Source: Lineus longissimus (Eukaryota; Nemertea; Pilidiophora; Heteronemertea; Lineidae). Taken from it: a stretch of DNA of 64,000 nt. The notes below the pieces were generated by a model, which worked only from the letters and a program-made list of their open reading frames with translations, ran no database searches and had not been told where the DNA came from. The position numbers and the translations under genes are program-made. The stretch lies in assembly GCF_910592395.1 (NCBI RefSeq), contig NC_088315.1, positions 8,744,501 through 8,808,500 on the forward strand, written 5' to 3'. Of the stretch, positions 1-13,200 are shown one piece after another (the stretch's first letter is position 1; each line of letters begins with the position of its first letter).

Positions 1-1270
1 GTACTCGATAGATCACTTATCATCACGTGAAACGACTGTTTACCTCGGTACAACGGCAGTTTTCACTTTCATTCTAGATGACGCGATGATTCAGTCTGAT
101 TCGGAATTCTAAAAATAACGATTAATGCGTTCTACGATAGTCTTAAAGCTTAAACAACATTGGGAAAAAGGCCAACACTTTCAGAAGAATAGTTGACGAA
201 TGAAACAGGATCACAAACATAATAAAATCCGCCTTCTCCTTTAAAAAGTGTAAACACTCAGCGAGTGAGATGATGTCTTGGCAGAGCCGCTTTGCTTCCT
301 AGTACCGGACGCGGTAAATCCGACGATCAAACCTTTATATTTCCTGGTGCAGCCTGACTAAGATGGTTTTGTGTCCAGGTTATTCTGAGATATATAAGAA
401 TTGACGAAGGTAAAAACCTTGGTGGTCAAGATGGTTCTAGTGTACTGTCTTCCTCCGCGTTGATTTTCATATATGACTATCTTCCACAACATCGCCGGAT
501 TAAGGGCTAAGACACCGCGGGGGTAGTTCTAGTTCTTTTTTGATTAAACCGTATTCTTCATGAAATGCTAGGAGAGGTAGGTTTGTCTGGATTTCATACG
601 CGTTTCTGTTTTTACCTGCTTCGAATCCTTTTTTACAAATTTATTTTAGGAGATAGGATACATATACATTTACTTGAAAATAATCGTACAAACCCCTCAC
701 ACACTCTTAGAAATAAAGCTTATGAGCGGCGAACAAAAATATGTACCCAAAATATTTTTTTGGTAACGATGAAAAACTCCTAAAGGTTTTTGAGGAAAAA
801 AATGTTAAGAATTTTATATTTCGCTGAAAAACCTTTAAAGGGTGCAAACTCGTATTGACCGAAAAAAATTAGATTTTTCAAAGCCTCAAAAAGGATTTTT
901 TCCATCAGTGGATGTTTTCGCCAAAGTACATAATTGGATTACAATATTTATTGTTGATGCTTACGCTCTTGGTTTTAAAGATCACGGGTTAGTGTTTGTT
1001 TTTTTGTTGTTTTTTTAATGGTGACTTTGTATTTTACACCTGAATGTTAGTAATTTTTGTAATCTGTAACCTCACATGTCTTCAATGAGGATCAATAAAC
1101 ATTTATATATATACATATATTTCAGCCACGCGTTCTCCGTGAATAAAATAATCCTCTAGAGTACTTCTGAGCCTGAAATTTTTCTCATTGGTGTATTCAG
1201 TTTTTCGCTTTTAACAGCTAATTATTCTGCAACAAAATATTCATGCATTATTTCCTCTTGTTCGTTTCAG
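1..1270. other. 5' flank of the elevenin gene, no coding gene seen
   Basis: No open frame here has recognisable protein character. The stretch at about 760-910 is an A/T-rich segment with repeated aaaacctttt-like motifs; related segments occur near 2400-2510 and 16070-16180, so it is probably a degenerate dispersed repeat. A polypyrimidine tract and ttcgtttcag at 1261-1270 look like a splice acceptor, which suggests that non-coding 5' UTR exons of the elevenin gene lie upstream. They were not identified. Confidence 0.4.
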
Positions 1271-1286
1271 CCAGCTTCATTTCATT

Positions 1287-4200
1287 ATGAAATACGTACA
1301 CCAGATCGCCATCAGTATCGCTTTCCTTCTTCTACTGCTGATCGACACTACGTGTTATGCACGTCACATCGACTGCAGGTAAGACAACTTTTATTCTCAT
1401 AGCAATACGCAGTCTGCGGACGAGGTTTATTGTCGAGGTTATTTGGTCCACAGGAATGCATACTTAAAAATACATGTACATGTATCATTCTCTCCATCCG
1501 GTTTTTCTTAATCCTTTACCATCCGTTAATATTTCAAAAGAAAGTACGTTTGGATGCTGTTTCGGGGATTTCAGAAAAAGAATGCGCACTCTCTTAGGCA
1601 CTAACTGACTATACAACAGCATGAGAGAAATTGCATCAATGGCTAGTACAGCTGATGAACTGGTCCGACAGAGTTGACTTTGCGACTCCGAGAAATTTAG
1701 TTTTAACATTCGCTGCAGTTCCGGTAGAATAAATGTGGAACGATGCATGGAAACGATCGCGGTGTTGAAGAATGGCCCTTGCTGCAGGCAAGGTAAAGCA
1801 GGAAGGAGCGATGACAGTAATTTTTAACAAAGCGATGAGAGCAGAGGATGTGGCTTAATCATAAAAACTTGGCGTTCTATCAAATTAAAAATACCAGTAT
1901 AGGGGTTGGAACTGGAACAATGGCGCTTTGTTGCTAAGAAAACAAGCCATGAAAGTCAGCCGCCGGCTCTGCCGCGAAAGCAACCTGTTCGCTTTCACAA
2001 AGTTCTCAACTACTTGTCATAGGCATTGAGGGGAAGGAACCAAACCAGGTAGTGAAAAATACGGATATCGTTCCGCTGAAGGGAATGGATTTGATGATTC
2101 ATTTTTGGCAGGTTTTATAAGACTGGTGCCAAATGTGCACCAATTTCAGGTTGATCGCTGATTGGTTGCTGCCATCTTCCACGAATTGTGTAGCCGCTCG
2201 GCACCAAACAGTGCAAACATTATCAAAAAATTATCTATTGACGAAATTTCTCGGGTTTTTTCATGGAATCCTAATTTCTATACATTTAGAAGCTTTCTAT
2301 CCAGAAGAAAATGTCGTGATATGTTTGTATCGTTGTTGTAATAGCGATTAAACATTTGGGACCAGGGTGATCGTAGGAGCAGGTTTTTTAGAATCTCCAA
2401 AACCATTAGGGCTTTTTCATTTACCGAATAACTTCTCCAGGGTGCATGTTTTTTGATGGCGGAAAAAAATTAGGGTTTTTGAAAAGCTAAAAAACCTTTT
2501 TATTCCAATTTGCAATTTTCACGTCATGTTCTCTTCGCCGTGCAGGCCGCGGTGCATGTCGGGTACCAACCTTTTTTGGGAGCGCATGCCAGCCACCGTT
2601 TTAAACGGCTGAGAGGTATTACCATTGTGCCAAATTGTAAAAAGCGTGGAATGTGTTTTTTTAAGAGGGAATATCTTGCAATGGAATTTACTAAAAGCTA
2701 CCTCCGGCTCTTGAAATGGTCACCATCGGCACTTCTGTCTTTCAAGCCACACAAACAGTGGGTTTGGCTCGGTTCGGTTTTTCTTTCGTTTGTTGTCATT
2801 TGTCGCCAAATCAAGAGAAACGGTATGAATAAAAAGAAGACCGTTAAAAATCATCATGATAGTGTTACTGTTGTCTGAGAACAAACAGACAAGCAGAAAT
2901 TCGTCTGACAAACTTGAACAAACCTTCGGCGCACACCATCTTTGAGACGGAGAGGCAACATGGTGTGACTCCTAATGGAATACAGTAGGCCCATTATTCA
3001 CTGAGGTCTGCTTAGCCCGGTACCGTATGTAAATGTTGAAACGAGCCAAATGAAACGAGCCAAATAAGCGTTTTAAACCTGAAATAAAAGATCAAGTTGA
3101 CATGTAACACTCATTGCAGGATTCGGTCAATAGTGTATATTTATGGCATAAAATATTAATTCACATAGTCCCATTCAATTTGGACCATTATAAGTTTTAC
3201 ACGGTGCACCATGGAACGTTTCATTTACTCGTTTATTTTAGCTTGTTTGAACTTGAAACGAGCCAAGCGGGCCTGGGTGAATAAAAGTGCTTTTTCATTT
3301 CATACAAATATCGACCTAACGCTAGCAATCATATCACATCCAAATGGGATCTTCGATTTTATGTTTCGAATTTTTATTTGGCTCGTTTCAATTTTTAGCT
3401 TACATACTACCGTTTTATCTCTTTGAAAAATGTCCTGTAATAATATACGTGGGAGTAACGACAAACCAAAAGTACAGCAACATTGTGGAATGCAAAATGA
3501 GTTATTGAAAACTCTTCAGATATATATTGTATAGTTGTAAAGAGATGTTAGCAAATCACAACGCTTTTCTTTTTCACGAATATACAACTTTGTAGTTCTG
3601 TTGCGAAACGAAACAAGATTACACTGCAGTTAAAAACAAACATTTTTAAATAACGTACTTTTATGTGCTGCAATTTTTATATGATTGCTTCTTTTTACTG
3701 GATCCTTTTTGTCCAATTTCCATTATTTCTCGTGTCGGTTAAGCAAGTTGAAAAAACGGTATACATTTCACCTCTATCTCACACAATTATCATTTTCGTG
3801 TTAACGCAAATAAATGATTAAAAAGGTTTGTGAGCTGTATTGTATTTGTCGGGCAAATTGTCCATTGTTGTTTCTGGTGTAAAAGGGATATGCGGACGCG
3901 TTCCTCATCGGGCATCTTGGGCGCATGGCGCAATTCGAGTAAACGTGTTCTTGGGATTCACTTGGCAAAAGGCAGGCGTAGGCGTCCAAATAGGCTAATT
4001 ATAAACTATCAAAAAAAAGCATCCGCTACTATCGCACGAAACTATGGTAATAAATAGTGCCAGTTCCTTTGCTGCACCTATTTGAAAGGAAACTGGATAA
4101 ATCTAGAACGGAATACAGGCAATGCGGCGTTACAGCGATATTACAACGTCTTGGCGTTAACCGCGGGCTCGACTCTATCATCATCGCCATTGTTGAACGA

Positions 4201-7200
4201 GTGGTAATAGGTTGGCTCTGTACCTAACACCGACAAAAGAAACGCCACAAGTCTTTATCTAATCGCGCATCCGATACGAAGCCTGTGGTACCCAAGCTTT
4301 GTTGCAAGTTAAAGATAGTTTGAACGTTATGAAGACAGACAAACCCCTGTTTCATCAGACATTATCAGGAGAAAATCCTGCGTATCATTTTGTTGCCGAC
4401 GGTGACAGACAGCGATGCTTTGTTGTTGCACTTACCGCTCGGGAGAAAAGGTTTTGTAACTTCATGACAACTTTTTAACAGTACATGAACGACATTTTGT
4501 GGTGCAACCATATTATTATTGGCGTAATCCATTCCTCGCCGGCAGTATATGGTCAAACTGCATTTAGTTTGAAGTCACGATGACTCTGGCCAATCTTTGC
4601 AAACCAACATAATAAAAAAATTGCCTCTGAAACGAAAATTTGTTCTTGTTGTGGAACATGTGACTTAAGCTAAGCGCACACGGGCGACAAAATGACAAAA
4701 AAACCTGAAAACATATGTTTTCAAATATTTTTTAGCTCGAGGGCAGGTTGGTCGAGCTGTGGCAAAAAAAGGCCTGCCCTGTTCGAGGTGACCTCGCCGC
4801 TCTACAGCGATAAGAAAGGCGGTATGCCGCAATTACTGAGCTCGAGGGCAGGGTGTGACCGGGGATGTGACGTATGGCACAACCATGGTTACCCCTTGTT
4901 TTTGACGTGACCTGTGACGTGACCGTGTCATTTTGTCTCCCGTGTGCGAGTGATTGAAACAAACACGACAAAGACGCAAAACATTTCGAAAACAACTGAA
5001 AACAAATGTTTTCAGTTTCGCTGTCATTTTGTCGCCCGTGTGCGCTTAGCTTTACTGAACATGAAAGAAAAACTCGCGACACTGAAAAAATATTGCTTAC
5101 ACGACGGACGAGAGGTGCTTGGAGCTACCGATCGCTGAAACCCGACTACAATCGAACAGGCAGTGGGATGAGCAGTGGTGGTTGTTCGTACCATTGTCCT
5201 ACGAACCTTCAAGCAGTTTCTTTTCCGAATTATCGGACAAGTAACTGTTGTGTACGCACAAAGGCTACAGAAGATAGTGCCGAAGAAACTTTCAAACTTT
5301 CTCCTGAGGTAGTGCTCCGCAACAGCGCTGATTTATGCCCTATTTTTCTCATCCAATTGTGATACTTTTATATTCCGTACGCCTTGACTCGGCCTCGCTT
5401 CCCTTCGGGGGAAACCATATTTAAGATGACGAGTTGGCCACTTTCAGGGATCTGGCGCTGATAAAAGCCCATCTTCGGGCGTAACAGACTAAACCATCAA
5501 CTTGATAAAGTTTTCGCAGATATGGAGAATATCAATGGACAATAAAATAATAGCTGGAAATACAGCTGAAACGTTCAAACTCTTTAAAGTCATTTTTAAG
5601 AGGTCAGTGACCAGGCCTTTTATTTGCATGCAAGTCATCTGCCTGCTTACTACCGTGGCCCATACATGCCATGCTTATTTTTCTGCACTTTGCATATTCT
5701 AAAGACAAGTTTGTTTTTTCTTGAATTTCAACCCTGGTGAAAAAGGTTTCCACCTGGCGATAGAAATAGGAAATAGACATACGTGTAGTTGGACCAACAG
5801 TAAAAATATATGAAAAAATGGCGTACCGCTTTAAAGCCAAATATCAAGTAAAATCTAAAATTTAACGCCTAATCATTCATAATACTTTTACATGTACTCG
5901 GTCCTCACCAGCACGATGTTAAACAGAGGAATTTAAGTTAAACGCCATGGTCCCAAATTAACAAAATGGCTATCTTTCAATTCATTTCGAGTGTGGGAGT
6001 CACATTAGTACTGGGAAACTAGACTGATATTTCATAAAATGCGATCGTAGCTATGCTGAAATGTTTGGGCACTTAAAATTAATGGCAGCTTCGTGAATTA
6101 TGATATCCTTGGGCATGGCATGCTTGAGTCTTGAATGAATGTCGTGCTATGTTTGTTCAGTTATCATGAAATCATGAAATTTAATCCATTTGTAATAGCA
6201 TTCCGCTGAGATGACGTCACTGCAGCTGCTGCCGTCTATTTCCCCATCGCTGAAATACAGGCAATGTCGGACAAACATGCGGTTTCGTAATGGATTCAGG
6301 CTTTCTAACTAGGGCAGTTAGATTCAATCTGGCACATGTCCGAGTGTTGGAAATACTACATAATTGTTCTGAATATTTCTCTCTCTGACTCTATGGTATC
6401 ATTCATGATAAAAACAATGCAGGGTCAAAGATAATTGACTTTGAAATAAGCTCAAATGCGTAGAAATAAGTGTCGATGTCCGACTGTCACGTGACTAAAA
6501 CGTCAAGAATATCTTATTCAAATGACCTTGTGAGCTATAAATAGTAACGTCGCGGAATGCTATTGTTCTGTCCGCATCGTTTCGGGCTCTGAAACGCGAA
6601 CTATACTGGTCGGATTTTATTAAAGTTTCGGTTTTATTCATATGGGGTTCAAAACCAAACAAGAATTCTTAATTTTAGAAACCAGGGCAATGAAATGATT
6701 TTTTTGTATGTATTTGTGTATATTGATGTAGTGCATTGGATTTAGACACTTTCTGCTCTGTACGGTTTGTTTTCGACTCATTCGGATGAACTACTCAGGC
6801 TATCATTTTTTGTATCTTTCTACTCATGAGACAACTATGAATGAGAAATACCCGACACATCTATTTTACATTATAATAACCTTGAAATCTTTGAAATTGC
6901 TGACGACGACGGACGACGGACACTGCGCTATTGTATAGACTCACCGTACCGGTGAGCCACAAAGTCATCAATTGCACTGGGGTTTTTTCTTGCAGTACCA
7001 ATCGTTTATATTCAAATACGTAGTATATTAGTGCTGGTAATAGCCGCAATTTGTCCAAACCGCTTTTTGCATTTTCGCGGGAAAAAAGTTCATAGCTTCT
7101 CATATTGCTTTCAGAACACATAGAACCACTTTAAATTGGGGTGCGAGGATGATGATGACATTGCACAGACTTTTCGATCCGTGGATGCATGTATGTTCAA

Positions 7201-10200
7201 GGCTTATGAGCCTCGGTATAACCATTTCTGTGGTACCAGCCGATAATTCCCAAAATCATTCACTGGCATTTTGCGTGCATTTGAGGAATTGATTCCAAAC
7301 AAGAGGCATTGTTTGGTCTCACTAAAACTCAATGAGGGCAAAGCTAGAATATTGGCCAATGTTGTACGTCATGGCAGCTCTACCCCAGCGACGTTTGGTG
7401 AGACAACTGCATCCATATCATGCACCAACCCAAGTTGTTTTGGCTTCCTAACCATAACCACGGAATTAACCACCAAATTGCATCTGAAATGGCTGCGGAT
7501 GGAACTCAGGGTGATGTCTTCATGGAAGTACAAACAGAAAATGCCAGCGTGGTCAGCATCGGCATCTGTCACACTTGGGATCTCCTCACTCGTAATTCAC
7601 TTGACACACCGCTGGACTATTTTTTTTTCTTTAATACAGTACCCCTCACGTTGTTTCTGATTGCAATTGGCCTCATAGCAAATTTTTTAGCCTATGTCGT
7701 CTTGAGCAAAGAAATGAAAAAGTCGTCGACATTGTTTTTATTAAAGTTCTTAGCAGTTGCCGATTCAAGTATTTTGGTGTCTGTTTTGCCTGTCTTTCCC
7801 TTTGTGGATATCTACCGATACACAGGACGTTTTGAGTCATATATTGAGTTTTTTATTTTACCATACGAGACATATATTTCCGCACTACCATGGGTCTGCA
7901 AGACCAGTGGCCTGTATGGTATCGTTCTTGTCACAGTGGAGCGTTACGTGGCCGTCTGCAAACCGCACAAAGCCAAGTCCATCTGCACTGTTGGTCGTGC
8001 CAAGAAAGTTACAGCTGCAATCGTTATATTTTCGGTGGTCTTTAATTCCCCCCAATTCGTCCTTTCATACGTAGAGTATGAATATGATATATGTTCAGGA
8101 AGGACGAAGCCAGTGTTATACGTATATTCTTACTGGGAAGATTACTACTTTACCACCATCTACGACATGGGGTTGACAGTATTCACACTTTTTTTATTCC
8201 CATTTTCAGTTTGTCTTGTCTTAAATGTGATTCTTATAAAGTCTCTGTTTTCGTCATCTGGTAGAGGCATCCAGGAAACCAATAAACGGGATAGGGAATC
8301 ACGAGTTTTACTCATAAGAGTTATCGTGCTGGTTACCGCATTTCTCGTCCTGGAACTACCAAGGGAACTGGTAATGCTGTGCATTTCGTATATTGAAAAT
8401 GACTTCCTTTCAGCAGTTAATCCCCTTTTGCATTCTACGATGATTTTGAACTCGGTCGTTAATTTTTTCCTCTATTTTCTGACTGGGCGCCGATTTCGGA
8501 AAATATTCTGGCAACTTTTCAAATGTAGAGGAAATTCGAGGCTCGAAGACTGAAATTTGTAACATGTGATAGCCTCTATGACCTTGAAAAGTAGGTCAAA
8601 TTACAAACCCGAAAAGCAGGTGATGATTATGACAAGAGGCAATAACGTATTTCACCCTGCTTGTAACTAATAACGGGAGATGAAAATAGATTATCTGTTC
8701 GTCGATTCACCATATAGAACACGAAACAGGATCAAATTGAAAGAATGAATAAGATATGTTGTTGTTTTGTACAAAAACGGCTTCCGGTAGGACCGCAATT
8801 TCTCCAAACAGGATTGATGAAAACTCTTTGAACTTCAATAAACAATGCACTAGAATGGGTTGTAACCTTAAGCCTGCCTGAAATTCGCAAGCCGTGCCCG
8901 TGACCAGTGATACATGTCTGTTTCGGTGATGTTTTGGAAGATTCTCTTATGAAAAAGAAAAAAATGTCCACGATTCGGATGAGCATCACCAGCCGGGGGC
9001 CACGATGGTAAACTATGCCCTTCCAACGTTTTACAACAATTCTACCAAAAACACAAATTTTGATTGGTCTATATTGGTCTATTTTGGGTGTTAGTGCTTC
9101 GGATTGCTCTGAAATTTGGCAAACGCAATGCCGATGGCGATTATTGACTTGAAAAGGTTGCAAAATGATAATGAACTGTTCTACATCTTGGACTTGTTGA
9201 AGGACACGACAGAGACAGGCTAACTTGTCCACGCTCCAGCCATGTGATTGTGGCTAGGTTGCATCAAAAGACATCCCCCCCCCCCCCCCTGGCAACATGC
9301 GATACCTGTTGTGGCCAAGACGGGAAGATGATTAATAATCAGTGAGAATAATACCCCGGCCGAATACGATTTGTCCTGTTATATGTCTTTGGAATCCTCT
9401 TATTTCTCTCTGTGTATATCTGCCCTCTGTATATCTCTGATTGGCTTGACAATCTCCATGACAAGAAGTTCAATTACCCTGCCAACCTGCCTACCTGTCA
9501 TAAAAAATCCAATATGGCGGAAATCATCGTGATTTGTCATCATGTGTATCATTACGTAGGTGGTAAACTTCGTCATCTAAAGAGGGCACGTTTGGAAAAT
9601 TCTAAGCTGCCAAAAGCCCTAGTTTTCCTCGACAAACATGTCAGGAAACCAGCTACGGAATAAAATAAATCCGTGTATGACACTGACGTATACAATGACA
9701 CCTGAGGCTCAAACGTAACTGCTATTTTATTCGAACATACTTTAATGCATTGACGTCCACTTGTACCGTTTCCTTATAGTTCGCTGTTTTAGACTCTTAA
9801 TAGTCAGTCATGGCAACACAAACATGCCTTTCTTCCGACCATCCTCATTTTATAAAGGTTTGCATCGAGTTTACTTTGCGCGTCATTTTTTCCAATCTAA
9901 ACATTGTACAAAACTTTGTTCTTCAATGTACTTTTTATCGTACTATACCCTCCATGCGCTCTTAATTATTTACATTCGCCCAATGACTTGTTTTTACAAA
10001 AAAAACTTGCTACGGAGGTTTTCAATGATATAAGTATACATCGCTTGAATATTTTGTTCCATATAATGTTTCAACATGAAATTGGTTAACCTTGATAAAC
10101 ACACCACATACATCTGATGCATACATTTTTAATGTTACAGTTTGGAGGTGAAATCGACCTATTTTGGTCGTGAAATTGAATAATTTGGATTTAACATATC

Positions 10201-13200
10201 ATTTATCCTTGCTCACCGATATGAAATTTCTGAAAACTTACGACCTTTCTTTTCATCCCAGTTTTGTTGCTATTCTGCTCTCTCTCTCTCACAGACACAC
10301 ACGTGTTGTTGCTTCTTCGGCACTGCACTGTCGTCGGGGCTTGAATGGAAGCAGATCGACAAGCCCACCCCCCTCTACGAGAGGGATGAGCATTGCCCAT
10401 CGCAGGCCGACTTATCGGCGGTGAATATCAGTCCTAAAGTCGTGAAGGGTGGATATACGCACAACGACAGTGGATCGGCATGTGCCCATCGGTGGGTGAC
10501 GTTTCATTCACACGACAGAGACAGACTAACTTGTCCACGCTCCAGCCATGTGATTGTGGCAAGGTTGCATCAAAGGACATATTCCCACCCTCCCTGACAA
10601 CATGCGATACCTTTGAAGTTTTTTCCACGTGGCGCCTGGCGTCACAAATCTTCATGCGCAGTGATTGGCCGATTCGAAAATAACTTATGACATGCACCTG
10701 GCGAACGTCTGGTCATCCCTAAATCTGGCCATCCTCCAATTGAGCCGGCGCCATCGTCTGCGTGACTCTAATTGTCTTATACAATGTAGATATTCGTCAT
10801 ACGAATTAACAACAGAGTCTGTGACCGAGCTTGACCGGCGCTGGTCCGCCCCACCATACAAGTGGTATATACAGCGTAGCGGATAGAAGCTTATTTTAAT
10901 GGGGCGCACACACACGCACACACACACGCAACTGGCACGGTCTCAACTAGATAATCTTCAAAAATTTTCATCAAGAACTTCCTACTTTTCTACTTTCAGA
11001 AAATACGTATTTGCACCTAAATGCCGCGGAGTTTCTGCTAAACGATCCAGCCCAAGTGAACAGATGATAACCGATTCAACCAAAGACGAGACCAAGTAAG
11101 TCTGATTTTGATGCGATATCAGAAGAACTGGCAAAGCATTCTAAATTATCTCAACAATTATAGCGCTTTTTGACTTGCACTGCATGATTGAAAATTAAAA
11201 TTTCTTTAGCGTTGAAATATACTACTAGAGCAACTAAGGCACGTGCCATTTATACTTGTGCAGAAACAAGGGTTCAATAATTCATTGTTCTGTCATAATG
11301 AAATCCATATATAATATATTCTCTGGTTGAGAGCTGTCAACACTCTTCTCATTGTTTGAACATGTTGAATGTACTTCGGTAAACAGTCTTCGATATTAAA
11401 CCAGAATTAATCGGATATTGCCCTGGCTGAGGGCGAATTGATTTTTAATACGAGTCGAGAGCCTTTGAAGACGAGCTTATCCTTAGCTAAGACATAGATG
11501 CGCCATAGCCGCGAGACTCAATGAAAATCAAGGCAGGTTTCAATTTTTGGTGATCGAAAAACAATTGAAAGGTTATTGTAAATCATTCTTAGGAATACTC
11601 TGAGAGTTTTTCGGCTTGAACCTGTCAACATGTGAAATGTCGCTCTACGAGAAAGAACTGCTACTTCGTCGGTGTTTTTTTATCTTGTACATATTTATCT
11701 CAGAATAGTGTAGTTTTAAAGGGACAACATGGGCGTGGTATTTACCTGGCCATGAGGATAATGACATCACTTGTCGCCATGCGCCGCCACCTGTAGCGTC
11801 ACACAAATGCTGATCTCTGTTATTGATTTGCGCCAGTGCTGCGAGGCAGTTTTGGACATTTCAGGCAGCCCGATATGATTAGACCCCCTCCCAGTGCATT
11901 GTGTATTGCAATGCAATGGCTTTCAATGGATTATCCTGTTTGGAGAAGTTACGGTCCTGCCGGAAACAATTTTTGTATGAAAAAGAAACATATCTTATAC
12001 CCAAGTTGTCCCATTGAAACTTAGACAGCTGCGGTCTCAAACTAGAGCACTTTCAGACACTAAGCTGTTCTATGAAGACTCTCTCGGCACCGGACTTGCT
12101 GACCACATACCTTTTTCGCGTATACTTCAAACTCCATCGTTCGTTAGAGTTGCGAAAACTGCCTATAAAGTACGTGGCCATCTTTGTGCTACATTCCTGC
12201 TTCATTTCGCAAAGAACGTGACTGTTAACTCGCTTCATTACGGACTGCAAGTCAATTAATTTTTTTCTCAATCCAGTTAAACCTTATCTAATTAGATAGT
12301 TACACTTAAATTTCAGTTATCTACTAGACGATGGCAGCCTCGACCTAGGTGCACTTGAGCAACTTCAACAAGGTTCAGATATATCAGGGAAGGAAGAGTC
12401 ATGGTTTGGGAACGAGGAAGATGACGCGGACCGAACGAATCGACTTAGGGTAAGAAGATTCATGCAAGATTGACCTTTGAGAACAGTCCTTGACAATGCA
12501 TCTTTAACTGGAGAAAACAATCAAAGAATGAGCGTATCAGAATATGTGTAATGATGCTAAGGGCCGTGGGAGGGACGGCGACTAATTTTACCCAAGAAGA
12601 TTATTCCCATATAAATGTCGGCCAAAACATCCACAGCAATATCACAATGACCTTTCAGCTGACCAGCAGTCAATTGTTTTTTGGAAGTGACTACTTGGCA
12701 AGCCCGGCTTACCAAACAGCGACTTTTTCTTGTCCTGAATGGAGAGCCGAACTCATTAATATTAAAGTAAAGTCTCCAGCTCGCCAAACAGGGTAGATTT
12801 TTTACCTGTTTGGCAAGCCCGGCTGGCCGAACAGGGTGGCTTTTTAGTGCTGTTTGGCAAGCGGCTCTCCAAACAGGAGAAAAAAATATGCCTGTTCGGC
12901 GAGCGGCTTGCCAAATAGACCCGGCCTTGTTTTTATCATACCTGCAATCAATTCATGGTCTACATATCATGTCTAGTGAAACAGACAATGACTCATCTTT
13001 CCAAATTTCAAAAATATTTTCAAATATTTTCACTCCGATATCTCAGAAACCAGTGCAAATTTGCGCAGAATATGAAACATTTCATTAACTACCCGGTGTA
13101 AAAAAATCACCATACATGACGATTCGACAGGCATATTCTACACTTGACAGGGAAAAGAACTGTCTCTTCTCTGAAGTGCATTGACTGTGATCTTAATAAG

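Noticed and set aside
2510-2878. 122-codon plus-strand frame
   Set aside because: Low-complexity composition, no start context or homology that I recognise, and an overlapping minus-strand frame of similar quality; it lies in elevenin intron 1.
7420-8553. The nested GPCR as the elevenin receptor
   Set aside because: Its motifs are FMRFamide-receptor-like, and proximity alone does not establish pairing. It is kept only as a testable idea.
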